A stretch of 64,000 nucleotides of DNA from Pseudocercospora fijiensis CIRAD86 (GCF_000340215.1 NW_006921542.1:1082267-1146266); one strand, 5' to 3'; shown: positions 1-11,699, counted from the first letter of the stretch. Notes: generated by a model not told the origin, from the sequence alone. A program made the numbers and translations.

Positions 1-350
1 ACTAGTAACATAGTATATAGAATCCTTATCGATACTTAGAGTAGCTAGACTAATACTACTAGGGCCGACCTTATTAAAGAGTTCGTATCTACGAGGAATA
101 AGGTAAATAGATATAGCGACGAGAAGTAGCTTATAGTAGTATATATAAGCTAGATTACAACTAGTATAAACCTCCCCCCTACGGACACCGTTATTATTAT
201 CGACAATTACTAGACTCCGGAGGCTAACATTTAAATAGATAGAAGAGTATCTCGCGCGGCCGGCGTTTAGAGGGCAGATTTTACGGAGTCGTACCGATTT
301 ATAATAGTATCGGTTGTAATTATATAGGTAGTATAGGTTATAAGTAGATA
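1..350 (+). pseudogene. SNF2-like helicase C-terminal lobe, RIP-mutated fragment
   Basis: One + frame, broken only by TAG/TAA, runs from the window edge to about 350. It reads as a helicase C-terminal lobe of the SNF2 type. A stretch like ISxITTSINLPPTDTVIIID is followed by a block with Ile-Asp-Arg-Arg-Val-Ser-Arg, then a segment ending ESYRFI. In SNF2 proteins the equivalent order is the 'ST..G..LN' strand, a DPxWNP-type element, the Q..R..R motif VI and a short R(L/F)I strand. The N-terminal helicase lobe would lie outside the window. The fragment is dead. A related helicase superfamily cannot be excluded by eye. It lies about 1.8 kb upstream of the Argonaute remnant on the same strand, but no join between them is visible. 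Confidence 0.42.
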
Positions 351-1369
351 GGTACGAGCTTAGGATATATAATACTCGCTCGGCTTCGAGAAGGAAAAAA
401 AGAGGAAAAAGGGTAAAGTATAATAGGATATAGCTATAGCGTACGTCGGCGCTAGTATTACGAGTAGAGGAAGTAGTATATAGAGTTAACGTCGATATAG
501 CAGATACGCTATAAAATGTTAATATAAGTAAAGTAAGCCTAACTTTGTATTTATCCGCGCCTAATATTAATAACTACTACTATAGGTATAAATTAGCGAT
601 GCGACTCGATAACCGACTTAGGGTACGAGTCGGCAAGCCTATATATTAGGAAGCGACCTAGACTACCGCTCTACCCTTTAAATTAGCAATGCGACTCGAT
701 AACCGACTAGCTATCCGACTTAGTCCGGCTTAGGTTGCTAATCGGCAAACCGACGTATTAGGAAGCTACCTAACCTACCGCCCTACCCTTCCTATCCCCT
801 CTTACTATATATCTGTATAGTATATTTCTCTATATTCCGTTACTACCTTTACGCATCGAGTATAATGTTATTATATACCTATTGTTTTCGTAATAGAAAC
901 GCAACCTATTTACGCAATTGCTCTAACTCTAGTGCTAACCGCTCTACCTCGTCTTATAGTTCTTTATTCGTCTTCTATTATATAAATAGCGGCGGTCTAT
1001 TCTTGCGGATATATAGCGCTGCCCTACCCGAGATTCGAATGCTTCGTTTAATCTATCTAACTAGGTCCTCTACGTTAGGAAAGGCTAACTAGCTACTACG
1101 TTTATCGACTCGATTAAGTACTAACGACTTAACCGCGTACTGCGATTCTTAACTGTCCTTTACCTTATCTATATTATCGAAGTTCCCTATCGTTCTAGTA
1201 TTAAGTAGAACATATATAGTATAGACCCTAGGCTAGGAAATCGAATATAGTCGACTAGGTTATATAGTATAGGCGATCGGTTAAACAACCCCGTAACCGT
1301 AGCTAGAGCGATTAGCAACTAGCGCGCTAGCTAGAACTATACTCGGCGCTACGACACTATTTACTATAT
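351..1369. other. RIP-mutated sequence without a recognisable gene
   Basis: CA/TG-depleted sequence. Apart from a short tandem duplication at 594-790 I see no family motif. The short open frame at 865-1,092 reads as low-complexity Asn/Ser/Tyr text and has no support as a gene. Confidence 0.6.
594..790. repeat. Tandem duplication, about 90-bp unit
   Basis: Two adjacent units each begin with the string TGCGACTCGATAACCGACT, continue to a GTCGGCAA/ATCGGCAA block, and end with 'taggaagc.acct' and a 'taccgc.ctaccctt' tail. The starts lie about 90 bp apart and the second unit is slightly longer. Confidence 0.75.
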
Positions 1370-1860
1370 AGCGCTACTATTATACGTGCGGAGCTAGACT
1401 ATAGTTAGGGTAAAGGCGTAGACAAGGTTAAGCTCGAGATAAGAACTACGCTAGCGATAAGGAGTATCGCGAGGAGGACGCTACGGCTACGGCTATCGCA
1501 GGCCTCTAGTAGAACAAGAAGCTAAACCCTATCTACTACGCGGCGCCGCTATTATACTACGGAGTAAGATTATAGCTAGGGTAAAGGCGTAGGTAAAGTT
1601 AAGCTCGAGATACGAACTACGGCTACGGCTATCGCGGGCCTCCGGTAGAACAAGAAGCTAAACCCTATCTACTACGCGGCGCCGCTATTATACTATAGAG
1701 TAAGATTATAGCTAGGGCAAAGGCGTAGGTAAAGTCAAGCTCGAGATACGAACTATAGCTACGGCTATCGCGGGCCTCTAGTAGAATAAGAAGCTAAACC
1801 CTATCTACTACGCGGCGCCGCTATTATACTATAGAGCTAGATTATAGCTAGGTTAAAGGC
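1370..1860. repeat. Tandem array with 136-bp period
   Basis: The block CGGCGCCGCTATTATACTA recurs at 1,541, 1,677 and 1,813, exactly 136 bp apart, within otherwise near-identical units containing AAGCTCGAGATA and AGAAGCTAAACCCTATC. The first unit is longer by about 41 bp. A 136-bp period is not a multiple of three, so the array is not a simple coding repeat. It lies immediately before the foldback element and the Argonaute remnant. Confidence 0.85.
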
Positions 1861-1950
1861 AGTAAGAGTATCGCGGGAGGACGACCGAGTCGCCTTACTT
1901 ACTCTCGGAGTATCCTATAACTATACCTTTATTATTCTCGCTATATATTG

Positions 1951-2161
1951 CTCCGACGTATATAACCTAGCGTAATACCGTTAGGTTAGACAATAAGGGA
2001 CCGTTTGTCCGGCTAGAGGGCTATAAAGATACTTAGGGGTTCGAAAAAGTGCCCGAAAGCTTCCTCTTTAAGCCCCTAAGCTTCCTTATAGCCCTCTCTA
2101 AGCACCAACGGTCCCTTATTGTCTAACCTAACGGCATTACGCTAGGTTGTATACGTCGGAG
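1951..2161. mobile_element. Foldback element (near-perfect 211-bp palindrome)
   Basis: The left arm starting CTCCGACGTAT and the right arm ending ATACGTCGGAG are inverted copies over about 90 bp. They include CTAACCTAACGG, the block AAGGGACCGT/ACGGTCCCTT and GAGGGCTATAA, with a short AAAGTGC-type centre. The right arm keeps several CA and TG dinucleotides that are TA in the left arm, so the arms have been mutated unequally. There is no coding capacity. It ends about 10 bp before the PAZ-like reading frame of the Argonaute remnant, as if inserted there. A MITE or a snapback remnant are both possible. Confidence 0.75.
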
Positions 2162-3350
2162 CAAAAGCCGTTTAGAGTTAAGGTTAGGCCTATTATCGGC
2201 TTCGCGAAGGCTACCGATAAGATCTAGGTTTAGCGTTTTAGTAATACTAACTAGGTTAGATTCCGCCTTGCCGACTATAGTATCCCGAATGCTATAACGC
2301 GACAGATTACTATAAATAATTACTTCCGTTAATACTACGGAATTACCCTTAGACACCTAGATCGTCTAGTGCTTAACGTTAGTATACGCGCTAATCCCTA
2401 ATACCTACCTACCGAGCTATATACAATCCGTACTAATAAGCCTTATCGACGCCTACTTAGAGGCGACTAGACTTCTAAGATGCTTAAATTCGTAGCTATA
2501 TTTCTAAACCTCGATGCTATATCTATTACCGGAACTCCTAGTACTAGGCTTAGGAATAGTCCGCGGCTCTTCCGTCTTACCGATCCTATAGGTAATTATT
2601 AGTTAACTCCCGTAAAGCTATTTAGCTTCTCGGTAGGTACTAGTATAATTACAGTGCCCGGCCGCATCCTAGATACTCCTCGCGTAGGCTATAATTCGAA
2701 TTCGAAACCTAGTATACTATAGAAGGACTACTAGAACTTGTAGAGCGTTAAGTTTACTAGACCTAGAAAATTTAATAAGTAGTCGGTCCTAGTTACTAAC
2801 TGTAAGAGCAATCGAGGTAGTGCACTATATAGTAACCTAGGTAGTCCTAAAAAGGCCTTTATAAAGCTCTATAGTAGTAAAGAGAAGTATCCGAAGATAA
2901 CCGTAATTATCGTTAGTAAGCGTTACTATACTCGTTTCTACCCGACTCGTAGGTAGGATATATATAATAACCGTTAGAACCTACTCGTAGGTATAGTCGT
3001 CGACTATAGTATCGCCGACAAGATCTATATAGGGTCGGGCTATAGGTATATTTAGGACTTTAAGGCACAGTACGACCCGCTTACTACGTAGTTATTAAGG
3101 ACGAAATTAAGTTTAAGGCGGATGAACTTTAGCAATTTATATACTACCTCTACTACCTCTTTAGCCGTACGATAAAGGCTATATCTATCTACCTACTAGT
3201 ATACTACGTAGACCTTCTTTGCGAGCGTAGCCGTACCTATTTGTTTAGCGTCCTAGCTAAGAGTTATAGTAGTAATTCTTTAGTCTTTAACGCCGGATAA
3301 GAGTAGTCTCGTCTAGAGGATAAAGAAGAAGAAGAAGAAGAATTCAATAT
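2162..3350 (+). pseudogene. Argonaute (PAZ-linker-partial Piwi), RIP-mutated and internally deleted
   Basis: Argonautes bind small RNAs in RNA silencing. A single frame, with TAG/TAA as its only breaks, runs from 2,171 to about 3,020. It shows a PAZ-like region (YFRxYYGITLR, then RANPxYLPTELxTI near 2,385-2,430), the linker-2 motif VPGRILDTPRVGYNS (about 2,654) and NLxSVKF, then the Piwi segment KITVIIVSKRYYTRFYP (family: KRHHTRFFP). After a one-base frame shift near 3,030 come QGTVRPAYYVVIKDE and YYVDLLCER, followed by an acidic tail coded by a GAA run at about 3,330. His>Tyr changes fit RIP. The Mid domain and the first half of Piwi, including its first catalytic Asp, are missing between about 2,790 and 2,890. 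The N-terminal part lies upstream of the foldback or is lost. The remnant spans about 375 codons, against 850-1,000 in full Argonautes. The family call is firm; the gene is dead. Confidence 0.85.
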
Positions 3351-3354
3351 TAGG

Positions 3355-3540
3355 AGAATAAACTTTAGCAATTTATATACTACTACTGCTATATCTTTAG
3401 CTATACGACTAAGGCCGTATTTACCTATACTAGATATGTACCTTAGCAATCTAGCGCCCGGACTCGATATAAACCTAATAACGCCGTAGGCTCTTCCTAC
3501 TCGATAGGGAGGTTCCTTATAAGTGTATTCTAGATTAGTG
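3355..3540 (+). pseudogene. Second partial copy of the Argonaute 3' region
   Basis: The string ACTTTAGCAATTTATATACT at 3,362 repeats the one at 3,126 in the Argonaute remnant. The same frame continues with YCYIFSYTTKAVFTYT, which matches the family block 'LCY.F.RATKAVSI'. It then diverges instead of reaching the YYADLxCER motif. This looks like a tandem, degenerate copy of the Piwi end. It is short and RIP-mutated. Confidence 0.6.
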
Positions 3541-3801
3541 TAGAGCTGCTAGCTATAACTAGAACTAGCAAGTAATTAAGGGCGAATTAGTACAGGAGGA
3601 AGCCCGGTATAAGGAATTACTGGCAATAGCGGAGGCGGCTTAGTAGGAGTATATCGCGTCGGTCGAGGAAGAACGTTCTACTAAGCCTACTATTATCGAT
3701 CCGGAAGGCTAGTGTCTCGCTAACCGTCGCTACTATATTAGGGATCTCGAGAACGTAATTGCTTAAGGTCTGCTATTATTACCGCCTCTGCCGCCTTAGC
3801 G
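3541..3801 (+). other. Coding-like Glu/Ala-rich remnant running into the gap
   Basis: The + frame reads as a Glu/Ala/Arg-rich, possibly coiled-coil segment (EEARYKELLAIAEAA, then VEEERSTKPTIIDPE and RRYYIRDLENVI). It runs up to the assembly gap. I do not recognise the family. It may be the C-terminal part of another transposon protein. Confidence 0.4.
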
Positions 3802-4236
3802 NNNNNNNNNNNNNNNNNNNNNNNNNNNNNNNNNNNNNNNNNNNNNNNNNNNNNNNNNNNNNNNNNNNNNNNNNNNNNNNNNNNNNNNNNNNNNNNNNNN
3901 NNNNNNNNNNNNNNNNNNNNNNNNNNNNNNNNNNNNNNNNNNNNNNNNNNNNNNNNNNNNNNNNNNNNNNNNNNNNNNNNNNNNNNNNNNNNNNNNNNNN
4001 NNNNNNNNNNNNNNNNNNNNNNNNNNNNNNNNNNNNNNNNNNNNNNNNNNNNNNNNNNNNNNNNNNNNNNNNNNNNNNNNNNNNNNNNNNNNNNNNNNNN
4101 NNNNNNNNNNNNNNNNNNNNNNNNNNNNNNNNNNNNNNNNNNNNNNNNNNNNNNNNNNNNNNNNNNNNNNNNNNNNNNNNNNNNNNNNNNNNNNNNNNNN
4201 NNNNNNNNNNNNNNNNNNNNNNNNNNNNNNNNNNNN
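3802..4236. other. Assembly gap (435 N)
   Basis: An uninterrupted run of N. Any open frame reported across it is an artefact. Confidence 0.99.
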
Positions 4237-4339
4237 ACTAGATCCGAGCCTACGGCGTTGTTAGCCTCGACCTTCGTTAACTACGGTATAACTACGACGG
4301 CGACGAAAATCCTATAGTACTTCTACCGAGAATTATAAC

Positions 4340-4870
4340 GAGATACTATAAAAGATAAGAAACTATATAGCGGGACCTAAAGTAGTACGGAACTCGTACG
4401 AGTCGAGACTAACTAGGCTATCCGCCGCGAGTCGGTAGTAGTAATAGTAGTAATAGGATATAGATATAGTAGCCGAGAGGCTAGATAGGACAAGGAAACT
4501 AGATAGCGGGAAGTAAAGTAGTACGGAACTTATACGACTCTAGGCCGAGTAGGGTATCCGCCGCGAGTCGGTAGTAGTAATAGTAGCAATAGGATATAGA
4601 TCCGGTAGCCGGGAGGCTAGATAAGATAAGGAAACTAGATAGCGGGAAGTAAAGCAGTACGGAACTTATACGACTCTAGGCCGAGTAGGGTATCCGTAGT
4701 AAGTCGGTAGTAGTAATAGTAGCAATAGGATATAGATCTAGTAGCCGGGAGGCTAGATCGGATAAGGAAACTAGATATCGGAAAGTTAAGCAGTACGGAA
4801 CTTATACGAATCGAGGCTAAGTAGGCTATCTATAGCGAGTCGGTAGCAGTAGCAGTAGTAGTAGAATACT
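4340..4870. repeat. Second tandem array with 136-bp period
   Basis: The block GTCGGTAGTAGTAATAGTAG recurs with starts at 4,431, 4,567, 4,703 and 4,839, exactly 136 bp apart. The units contain GAAACTAGATAGCGGGAAGT and AGTACGGAACTTATACGA. The sequence is unrelated by eye to the array at 1,370-1,860, yet the period is identical. Confidence 0.85.
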
Positions 4871-6599
4871 AGGATAGTAGCTAGGACAATAATTTTAACT
4901 AGTAGTAGCTAAACTCTTCGGCACTATATTAATCTATATTAATGCCTATCGCGATAAAATGTATAGGTATACGTATCTATAATCAAATTGGTCGCTATAT
5001 ATACCGGAATGTTTTAAGTTACTTCTAGGTAATTCGATAATCCGCGAAGGCGTAGTTGCCGCTAGTATATAGGATACAAGTTAGTCTAGCGCTAACCGAG
5101 CGTCTAATACGAAGACGGTAATACTAGAAAATAGCATCGTAATACAGCAGGATATAAGTTTGATATATTAATAGTATTACCGAAAAGTGTAGGCTAACTC
5201 TAAGATACCGAGTCGTAGTATTAATCCGCCCCTAAATTATTAATCGACCCCGAACTTAGTAACCCTATATATAAATAATACATATATCTATACTAGACTA
5301 GTAGTGCTCGTACGCTATCCTACGATAGTATATAATACTGCCTTAAGCCGACCGTAGTAAACGTTTATCGTACTACTTAGAGTTAGCGGTAGCTAAATAT
5401 TCGAGTTATAGTAAAACGTACTTCTCTAGATACTATCGATATACTACTTATCTACGCCGCGGACTATAGTAATAGCACGATCCTTACTAGCGTCCTAGTC
5501 TAATATACTGCCGTCCGGAAACATAATATAGTCGGCGAGCTTAGTATTAGCTAGAACTAGATCGTATAGGAGGTATACAAACTAGTCTTCTAGGTACGAG
5601 CGATCGAGTAGCAAATCCTTATTAGCGAACTAGCCTATAAAATAGAAAGAGGCACTAGTAGTAGTATAATTGCTACCGACTAGAAAATAGTAGACGCGAG
5701 TATTATTACCCTCCCTAGCCTACTAGTATAGAAAGCCGATCTACTCTAGGTTATAACCTATAATATCCTATTAAGTATAGGCGAGCGAGTAGGTAATATC
5801 CGGCTAAAGCACCTATATCGATACGATTAGCTCTAGATCTCGCTACGTCGAAGATATAGTCTAGTATAAGGGCAATTCGACCCCGACCGGAAACATACCT
5901 AGCCGACCTTAATACCTAGAACCCTAAAGCGGGTTAGAGCCGCGGGCTCTAGCTAATAGAATAGTACTATTAGCTAGGGAGCGGATAACTAGCGCACTAT
6001 CCCTAGAGCGACGCGAGACCCGATACTTAGCTATACTAGAGGTTAAGATATAGGTTAATATTAATAAGTCGGCGTATAAGTCTGTATAATAGCGTATATA
6101 TAATAGCGTATATATAATAGCGTATATATAATAGCGTGTGTATAAAAATTAAATAGAGTCGACAGGATAAGGCTTTATACTTCTATCTAATAGGCGTACC
6201 GATAGGGTAGTCGTAACTACTACGAGTCTTAGAGGCCTTAGATTTAACATAAACCGCTTATTAGATGCCGCCTCAAACGACGTCGTTACTAAGTCGGCTA
6301 AGCAATACTTACTAGTAGTTACTCGAGCGCTATTCGTTTACTTTGCTTAGGAATACAACCTAGCTATAATATAACTAGAGCAAGCCTTAGTAGTACCGGG
6401 CGAATTTAACGTAATTAATAATACTACGGGGTAGTATTAAACCGGAGCAATGCTACTCCTATACGTATATAGAATTAAACATATACAACGCATTTTACGG
6501 TATAATATATAGGCCTTAGGGCGTTAGGAGTAACGTAGAAGTCTAGTCGAAGTATAGTACGGACGTTTATATTTAGTATTGATTTTCCGATTAGTCCTA
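4871..6599. other. RIP-mutated sequence, no gene recognised
   Basis: TA-rich and CA/TG-poor, with no transposase, RT or other motif found in a reading of both strands. It contains a short 14-bp tandem repeat near 6,088. Confidence 0.55.
6088..6143. repeat. 14-bp tandem repeat
   Basis: Four consecutive copies of AATAGCGTATATAT, the last ending in GTGTGT, so the original unit may have had CA/TG steps lost by mutation. Confidence 0.85.
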
Positions 6600-9500
6600 A
6601 CTAGTAACCGAGTCGGACGGCGAGTCGGTATATAAATTAGTATTTAAATATTATCGTAAGAGGCGCTAGTAGAGTAACATTAAGTTAGTATAATCGAATA
6701 GGATAAATCCGAGATTTTACCGAATCCGCGGGCTACGAATCGATATCGAGTCGGACCCCGACTTATACCTAACTTCGTAGTAGTAAGGGGGTTTGCTAAG
6801 CACTATACCTATAGTAGAGCTAAAGAGCCTTAGTAACTTCGTATACGTCGATATACGGCAAACCTATAGTAGCTATAGTACTAGCGCCTATTATCGAAAG
6901 CTAGCTATATATATAGTAATGTCTTACTATATCGAATACGGGTTATATAACCGGCTACTTAAAAGCTCCTACGGCTATAAGCAATATAGAAACAAGTGCG
7001 AGAAACGCGTCGTACTAAAAGAATTTGCCGAGCACGATTCTACTATAAACAATACCGCGAAGCGAGCCCGACTTAACTTATATACGATCTAAGGTAGTAA
7101 CTAGAGTGCCGAACAAGCCGACGACAGATCGATACTAGAAGGTATATAGCAAGACGTAAATAAAGAAGGCACAATAGAAGCTGTTCTAGCAACGATATTA
7201 ACGCTAATAGTACTAGCGCTATAGGAAGATAAGGGAAGTATAGATAGTATTAAATAGGATAGATATCTTAAATTACCGGAATTCGATATATAGGATAGCC
7301 TAGCGGACGAAGACGAAATAGAAAGCGTATAGGCAACTACCGCCGGAACGACAATAACGCTAGGAAGCTAGAAGTTAATAAGATTACGGCTAATACTAAA
7401 AGGCTACCGTACCGCGGATAATATCGATATATTTACCGAATATACTAGCCGTGCCGCTAGCAAGCCTATAGCTAGGTATAGCATAATTACAGTTTAGTAT
7501 AGTAGAGTAAATACAAGCGCCTAATCTATAAGTAGCGTTAAAATACGAATATAAGATACTTCGGGCGAGTACGGAACATTTAAGTTACTATTCGATATAA
7601 GCTTTACGCAATTCTTAAAGAGAGAGAGAATATCCGGATATACAATTACGAGGCTTTTCGAAGACGAGAGGCTAGTACTACTATACGATCTACTAAGCTA
7701 GAAAAGTATAAAGGCTATAACGTCGAAACTACGAGCCGGCGGTATACTACTATCGAGGGTATTAGGTTAAATAAAGGTTCGAAAGCTATACCTTCCGACA
7801 AGTCGAACGGGTTGCGATAGCACGGAGCTAGTACTACGATACCGATCCGTTAAGAAAGCAGTAATGTTCTTAATAGGTTATAGTAGCTTTAGGAATAATC
7901 TAGTATATAAGCTATATTAAGCGTAGACGACTAACGACCTACTACGGCGAATCTACTCTAATATAGCGTTAGTAGACTAGTAGTAGGATACCTAGAGCAA
8001 GATAAATATAGACGGCGCAACGATCGTACCTCTAATCGTATTAACCGATAAAACGTAGATAACTAACTACTAAGGTAACTTAATAGCATACCCTATATAC
8101 CTTACTATCGGAAACCTATACGTACGAGTATACAACGCGAACAACAGACCCGGCACGATCTTACTAGGACTACTGCCGGTCGTTAAGGATAGCGATAGTT
8201 TTACTAAAAACAGTATATATTATATATCGATAGTATATATATTTCGCTCCGCTATAAAAGCGGCCGACGGCGAGGGCTAGGATATTATATACGTAGATAG
8301 CGCGACGCGTAGGTACTTTCTAATCTTAGTAGTAATATTAGTAGACTATAAAGAGCAAGTTGCAATTACCGGAGTTAAAACAAACATACATTGCCTAAGT
8401 TGCCTAGTATACCCGATAGAACGAGAGCACCTCGATATTATAGTAGAATAGCAGTTATACGAATCTACGAAGCCGCGATATCTAAGGCAACGCAAAGGCG
8501 AATATATAGCGAAGGATCCGTAGAACGTCTACGATATCGATTGCTTTATATAGCGCTAGAAACACGTCGATATATACCGGTCTTTAGTAGTAGACATACT
8601 ATACTAGCTACTAAAAGGAGTGCTAATACACGCAATCTAATAGACTACGGACCTACTAGTAGACAAGATAAGCTATATAAAAACGAGGAGATACCGACTA
8701 GTTGCTAACTCGACCCCGAATAGGGGCCTATCTACTAAAACAAGAAAGCTAGGGAAAATAGTAGTATAAGGGATTATCGATACGATACTAGATAGACGGT
8801 TCGCGTATATGCTCGTATATACTAATCTTCCTAAGTTCTGCTACTACTTAGCAGTTACTTAGTAGATAGGCTAAGAGTAGCAAAGCGTCCTACGAGTCTT
8901 ATTAGTTGTATTTATACTACTACTCGAAGAGGTCTATTAACCGTAGGCGATAAGATTTCTATATACACTAGTAGACTTTACCGTTCTAGCGATATATAGA
9001 TACTATAACGACGAAACAGTTAAGTATCTTAGGATAGCATTATACCGGATAAACGAATAGAAGAATATGTTTCGCCTATATAGGGTAATAAAGGTATAGA
9101 AGAGAGCCTAGCGGGAGGCGAAGGCTACTACGCGAAGAACGAACGATTTAAATAACGACGATACGGTTACAATAGACGAGGACGACGAAGCTAACGAGCT
9201 AATAATAACACAAATAGAAGGGCACTTTAATATACCGAAATTCTATAGTATAACACATGCCCCGAGCTATATTAAGACGTTCGGCAATCTTCTAGACTTA
9301 AATACTAGCTATTTCGAGCACAAACACTATAAACTACTAAAGCTTGCATTTCGGCTAACAAATAAGAAGCCTAGCTAGGAAGAAAGTATACTAGATAGCG
9401 ATACTAATAGATTGAATATATAGGCCGAAGACGACAAAGAATATATAGCAATCCCTACAAATGCTCGCACTATTAAGGAGTATACGCAATAGCTAATAAT

Positions 9501-10340
9501 ACTAACTGTAGTACGGCTAGTAGAGGACATCCTAGGATACTAGCCCGAGAAATAGAGAAACGGAAAGAAATCGGTTAAGTAGATTACGATAAGGGAGGCT
9601 ATAGCTATAATAGAAAAGAACTTAGGTCGCGACTTCTAATAAGGGATTGCGGTATTCGTACGGCAATAGGGTACCTATAATAAGAATAGCGTATTAAGCA
9701 CCGTAGCCGACCCTAACGATATCGTAACGGACTATATATACGTCCTAGATATAGAGATCTACTTCTACGGTAGAATCCGATACTAGAAGCCTACGGGTAA
9801 GGATATAGAACATCCTAACGTAGTAGCAGCCGACTTCGCGAGATATATACTAAACTAGGAGGGGCTCTACGGCAATAGACGTTATAATTTTATATAGGTA
9901 TAGGAATACAACGTTAATTGTATAGAAACACCTAATAAATTAGCGGTTCGATTCGGCGGTCGCCTACTAGCTTAACTAAAGTATATAATCTCGATTAATA
10001 TAGAAATAGGAATTAAATATAGGAAGGGGCTTAGGACGAAACGGAGGCCCGTTATAGGCGTTTTTGTTAAGCTTTACGACTATATTAACGATAAGAGCGA
10101 GTACAAGGATACGTATAGTCTAACGACAATCCGGCTACGGCGTCTTTTACCGTACTATAGTAGACTTAAAGGGCGACGGGTATATAGCCTACTACTAGTC
10201 TATTATATATTGTACGCCGTACCCGTAGACGAAGGCGCCCCGTATAGGACTCGCTATATTAATAGTATAGTTGATTTCGAGACGTATAATATAATTTACG
10301 ACGAGGAATAGGAGGATAAGGAAATACGAGCCGTAAAGGC
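6600..10340 (+). mobile_element. Plavaka/KDZ-like DNA transposase, RIP-mutated
   Basis: One + frame is held for more than 1.1 kb with only TAG/TAA breaks. It carries the hallmark blocks of Plavaka-type transposases (a KDZ/CACTA-related group of fungi). AYPIYLTIGNLYVRVYN with an upstream LTDKT lies at 8,040-8,130. LLGLLPV is followed by a block at 8,390 reading HCLSCLVYPIEREHL, the usual Cys-x2-Cys that follows 'GV'. At about 9,217-9,345 come FNIPKFYSITHAPSYIKTFG and then TSYFEHKHYK and LTNKK, matching the family's 'PKxHxLxH..ESIRxFG...TExxExxH...NKR' order. The N-terminal limit is unclear; a coding-like frame is visible from about 6,790. The C-terminal part reads to about 10,330. Terminal repeats were not identified, though the arrays at 10,672-10,862 lie just downstream. 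Confidence 0.75.
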
Positions 10341-10671
10341 TTACGGGCGAGTAATAAAAAGGCAATATACTATATAGAGTATATAGAAATCGTACCTCCG
10401 AAATATAGAGGATAATAAGACTAAGGCGGCGAAGAATAATTTTATAGTTTATAGAGAACGTATAAGACAGGATGTAGCGATATATAGTAACAACGGTTAA
10501 TATAATAGTAATATACTTAAAACTATAGTACTACTAGTATATTCTAGTTTAGACCGAGTCGACTAATACGACCGAGTCGACGAGTCGATAAGTATTAATA
10601 TAGCACTATACGAATAGTATAAACACTACTAACGACTACGACTACGAGCGACCTAGAGCGATCCTATATAT

Positions 10672-10862
10672 ATAAAAATTTACCGCGTCGATATAAAAAT
10701 TTACCGCGTCGATCCTATCGATCGCGTCGATCGCGTCGATCCTATCGATCCTAAGCGATCCGGGCGCGAGTCGGGTCGCGACTTAGTCGCTTAGGATCGC
10801 TTAGGATCGCTTAGGATCGCTTAGGATCGCTTAGGATCGATAGGATCGATAGGATCGACGCG
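10672..10862. repeat. GATC-containing inverted minisatellite
   Basis: The left side has direct copies of TATAAAAATTTACCGCGTCG and then CGATCCTATCGATCCTAAGCG. A central CGGGCGCGAGTCGGGTCGCG is followed by five copies of CGCTTAGGATCG and copies of GATAGGATCGA in inverted orientation. The whole can fold on itself. It may be the subterminal region of the preceding transposon. Confidence 0.75.
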
Positions 10863-10964
10863 ATTAGAAAAAAAGTTTTCGTAACGAAGCTAGTTATTTA
10901 GTAGGAAAAGGCCTACTACCGTCTCTATATACTAGCTACGAGTGCCGGCTATCGCTCTAAATTT

Positions 10965-11686
10965 AACTCCGCCCTATCTCGGAGGCTAAGGTACCGAGCG
11001 GAAACCCTATAGCTTATATTTACTCGGTTGTCGCGGAGCGCTTATAGGTAAGGTATTAGAAAAGAGTATAAAAAGTACGAGAAGAGTATCCTAGGATATA
11101 GGTTGTAAGTAAATAAGAGTAGTACGCCTAGTTATTTATATAGTACGTTACTCTATACGACTAAGAGCCTATATTATCTTATACTTCGCTTATAAGACCT
11201 CGACTCTACTAGTATACTATCGATCTCCTCCTCGGTCGCTAATACGCTATCTTAATTCTTCTTCGCGTTGCCGGACTTAGTACGTATCTATAGCTATATA
11301 ATAGCGCTACGTATTATAGAGAATTAACTCCGCCGTATCTCGAAGGCTAAGGTACCGAGCGGAAATCCTATAGCTTATATTTACTCGGTTGTCGCGGAGC
11401 GATTATAGGTAAGGTATTAGAAAAGAGTATAAAAAGTACGAGAAGAGTATCCTAGGATATAGATCGTAAGTAAATAAGAGTAGTACGCCTAGTTATTTAT
11501 ATAGTACGTTACTCTATACGACTAAGAGCCTATATTATCTTATGCTTCGCTTATAAGACCTCGACTCTACTAGTATACTATCGATCTCCTCCTTAGTCGC
11601 TAATACGCTATCTTAATTCTTCTTCGAGTTACCGGACTTAGTACGTATCTATAGCTATACAATAGCGCTACGTATTATAGAGAATT
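10965..11686. repeat. 361-bp tandem duplication
   Basis: Two adjacent units start with AACTCCGCC at 10,965 and 11,326, exactly 361 bp apart. They differ at only a few positions (for example CTCGGAGG versus CTCGAAGG). Shared blocks include TACTCGGTTGTCGCGGAGCG and GAAGAGTATCCTAGGATATA. No coding content is recognised. Confidence 0.9.
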
Positions 11687-11699
11687 TCTCGTTAAAGTT

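Noticed and set aside
3759..4241. 160-codon open frame
   Set aside because: It is nearly all N; assembly gap.
8391..8708. 105-codon open frame in the Plavaka region
   Set aside because: Another frame of the same strand carries the transposase motifs; this one is a shadow.
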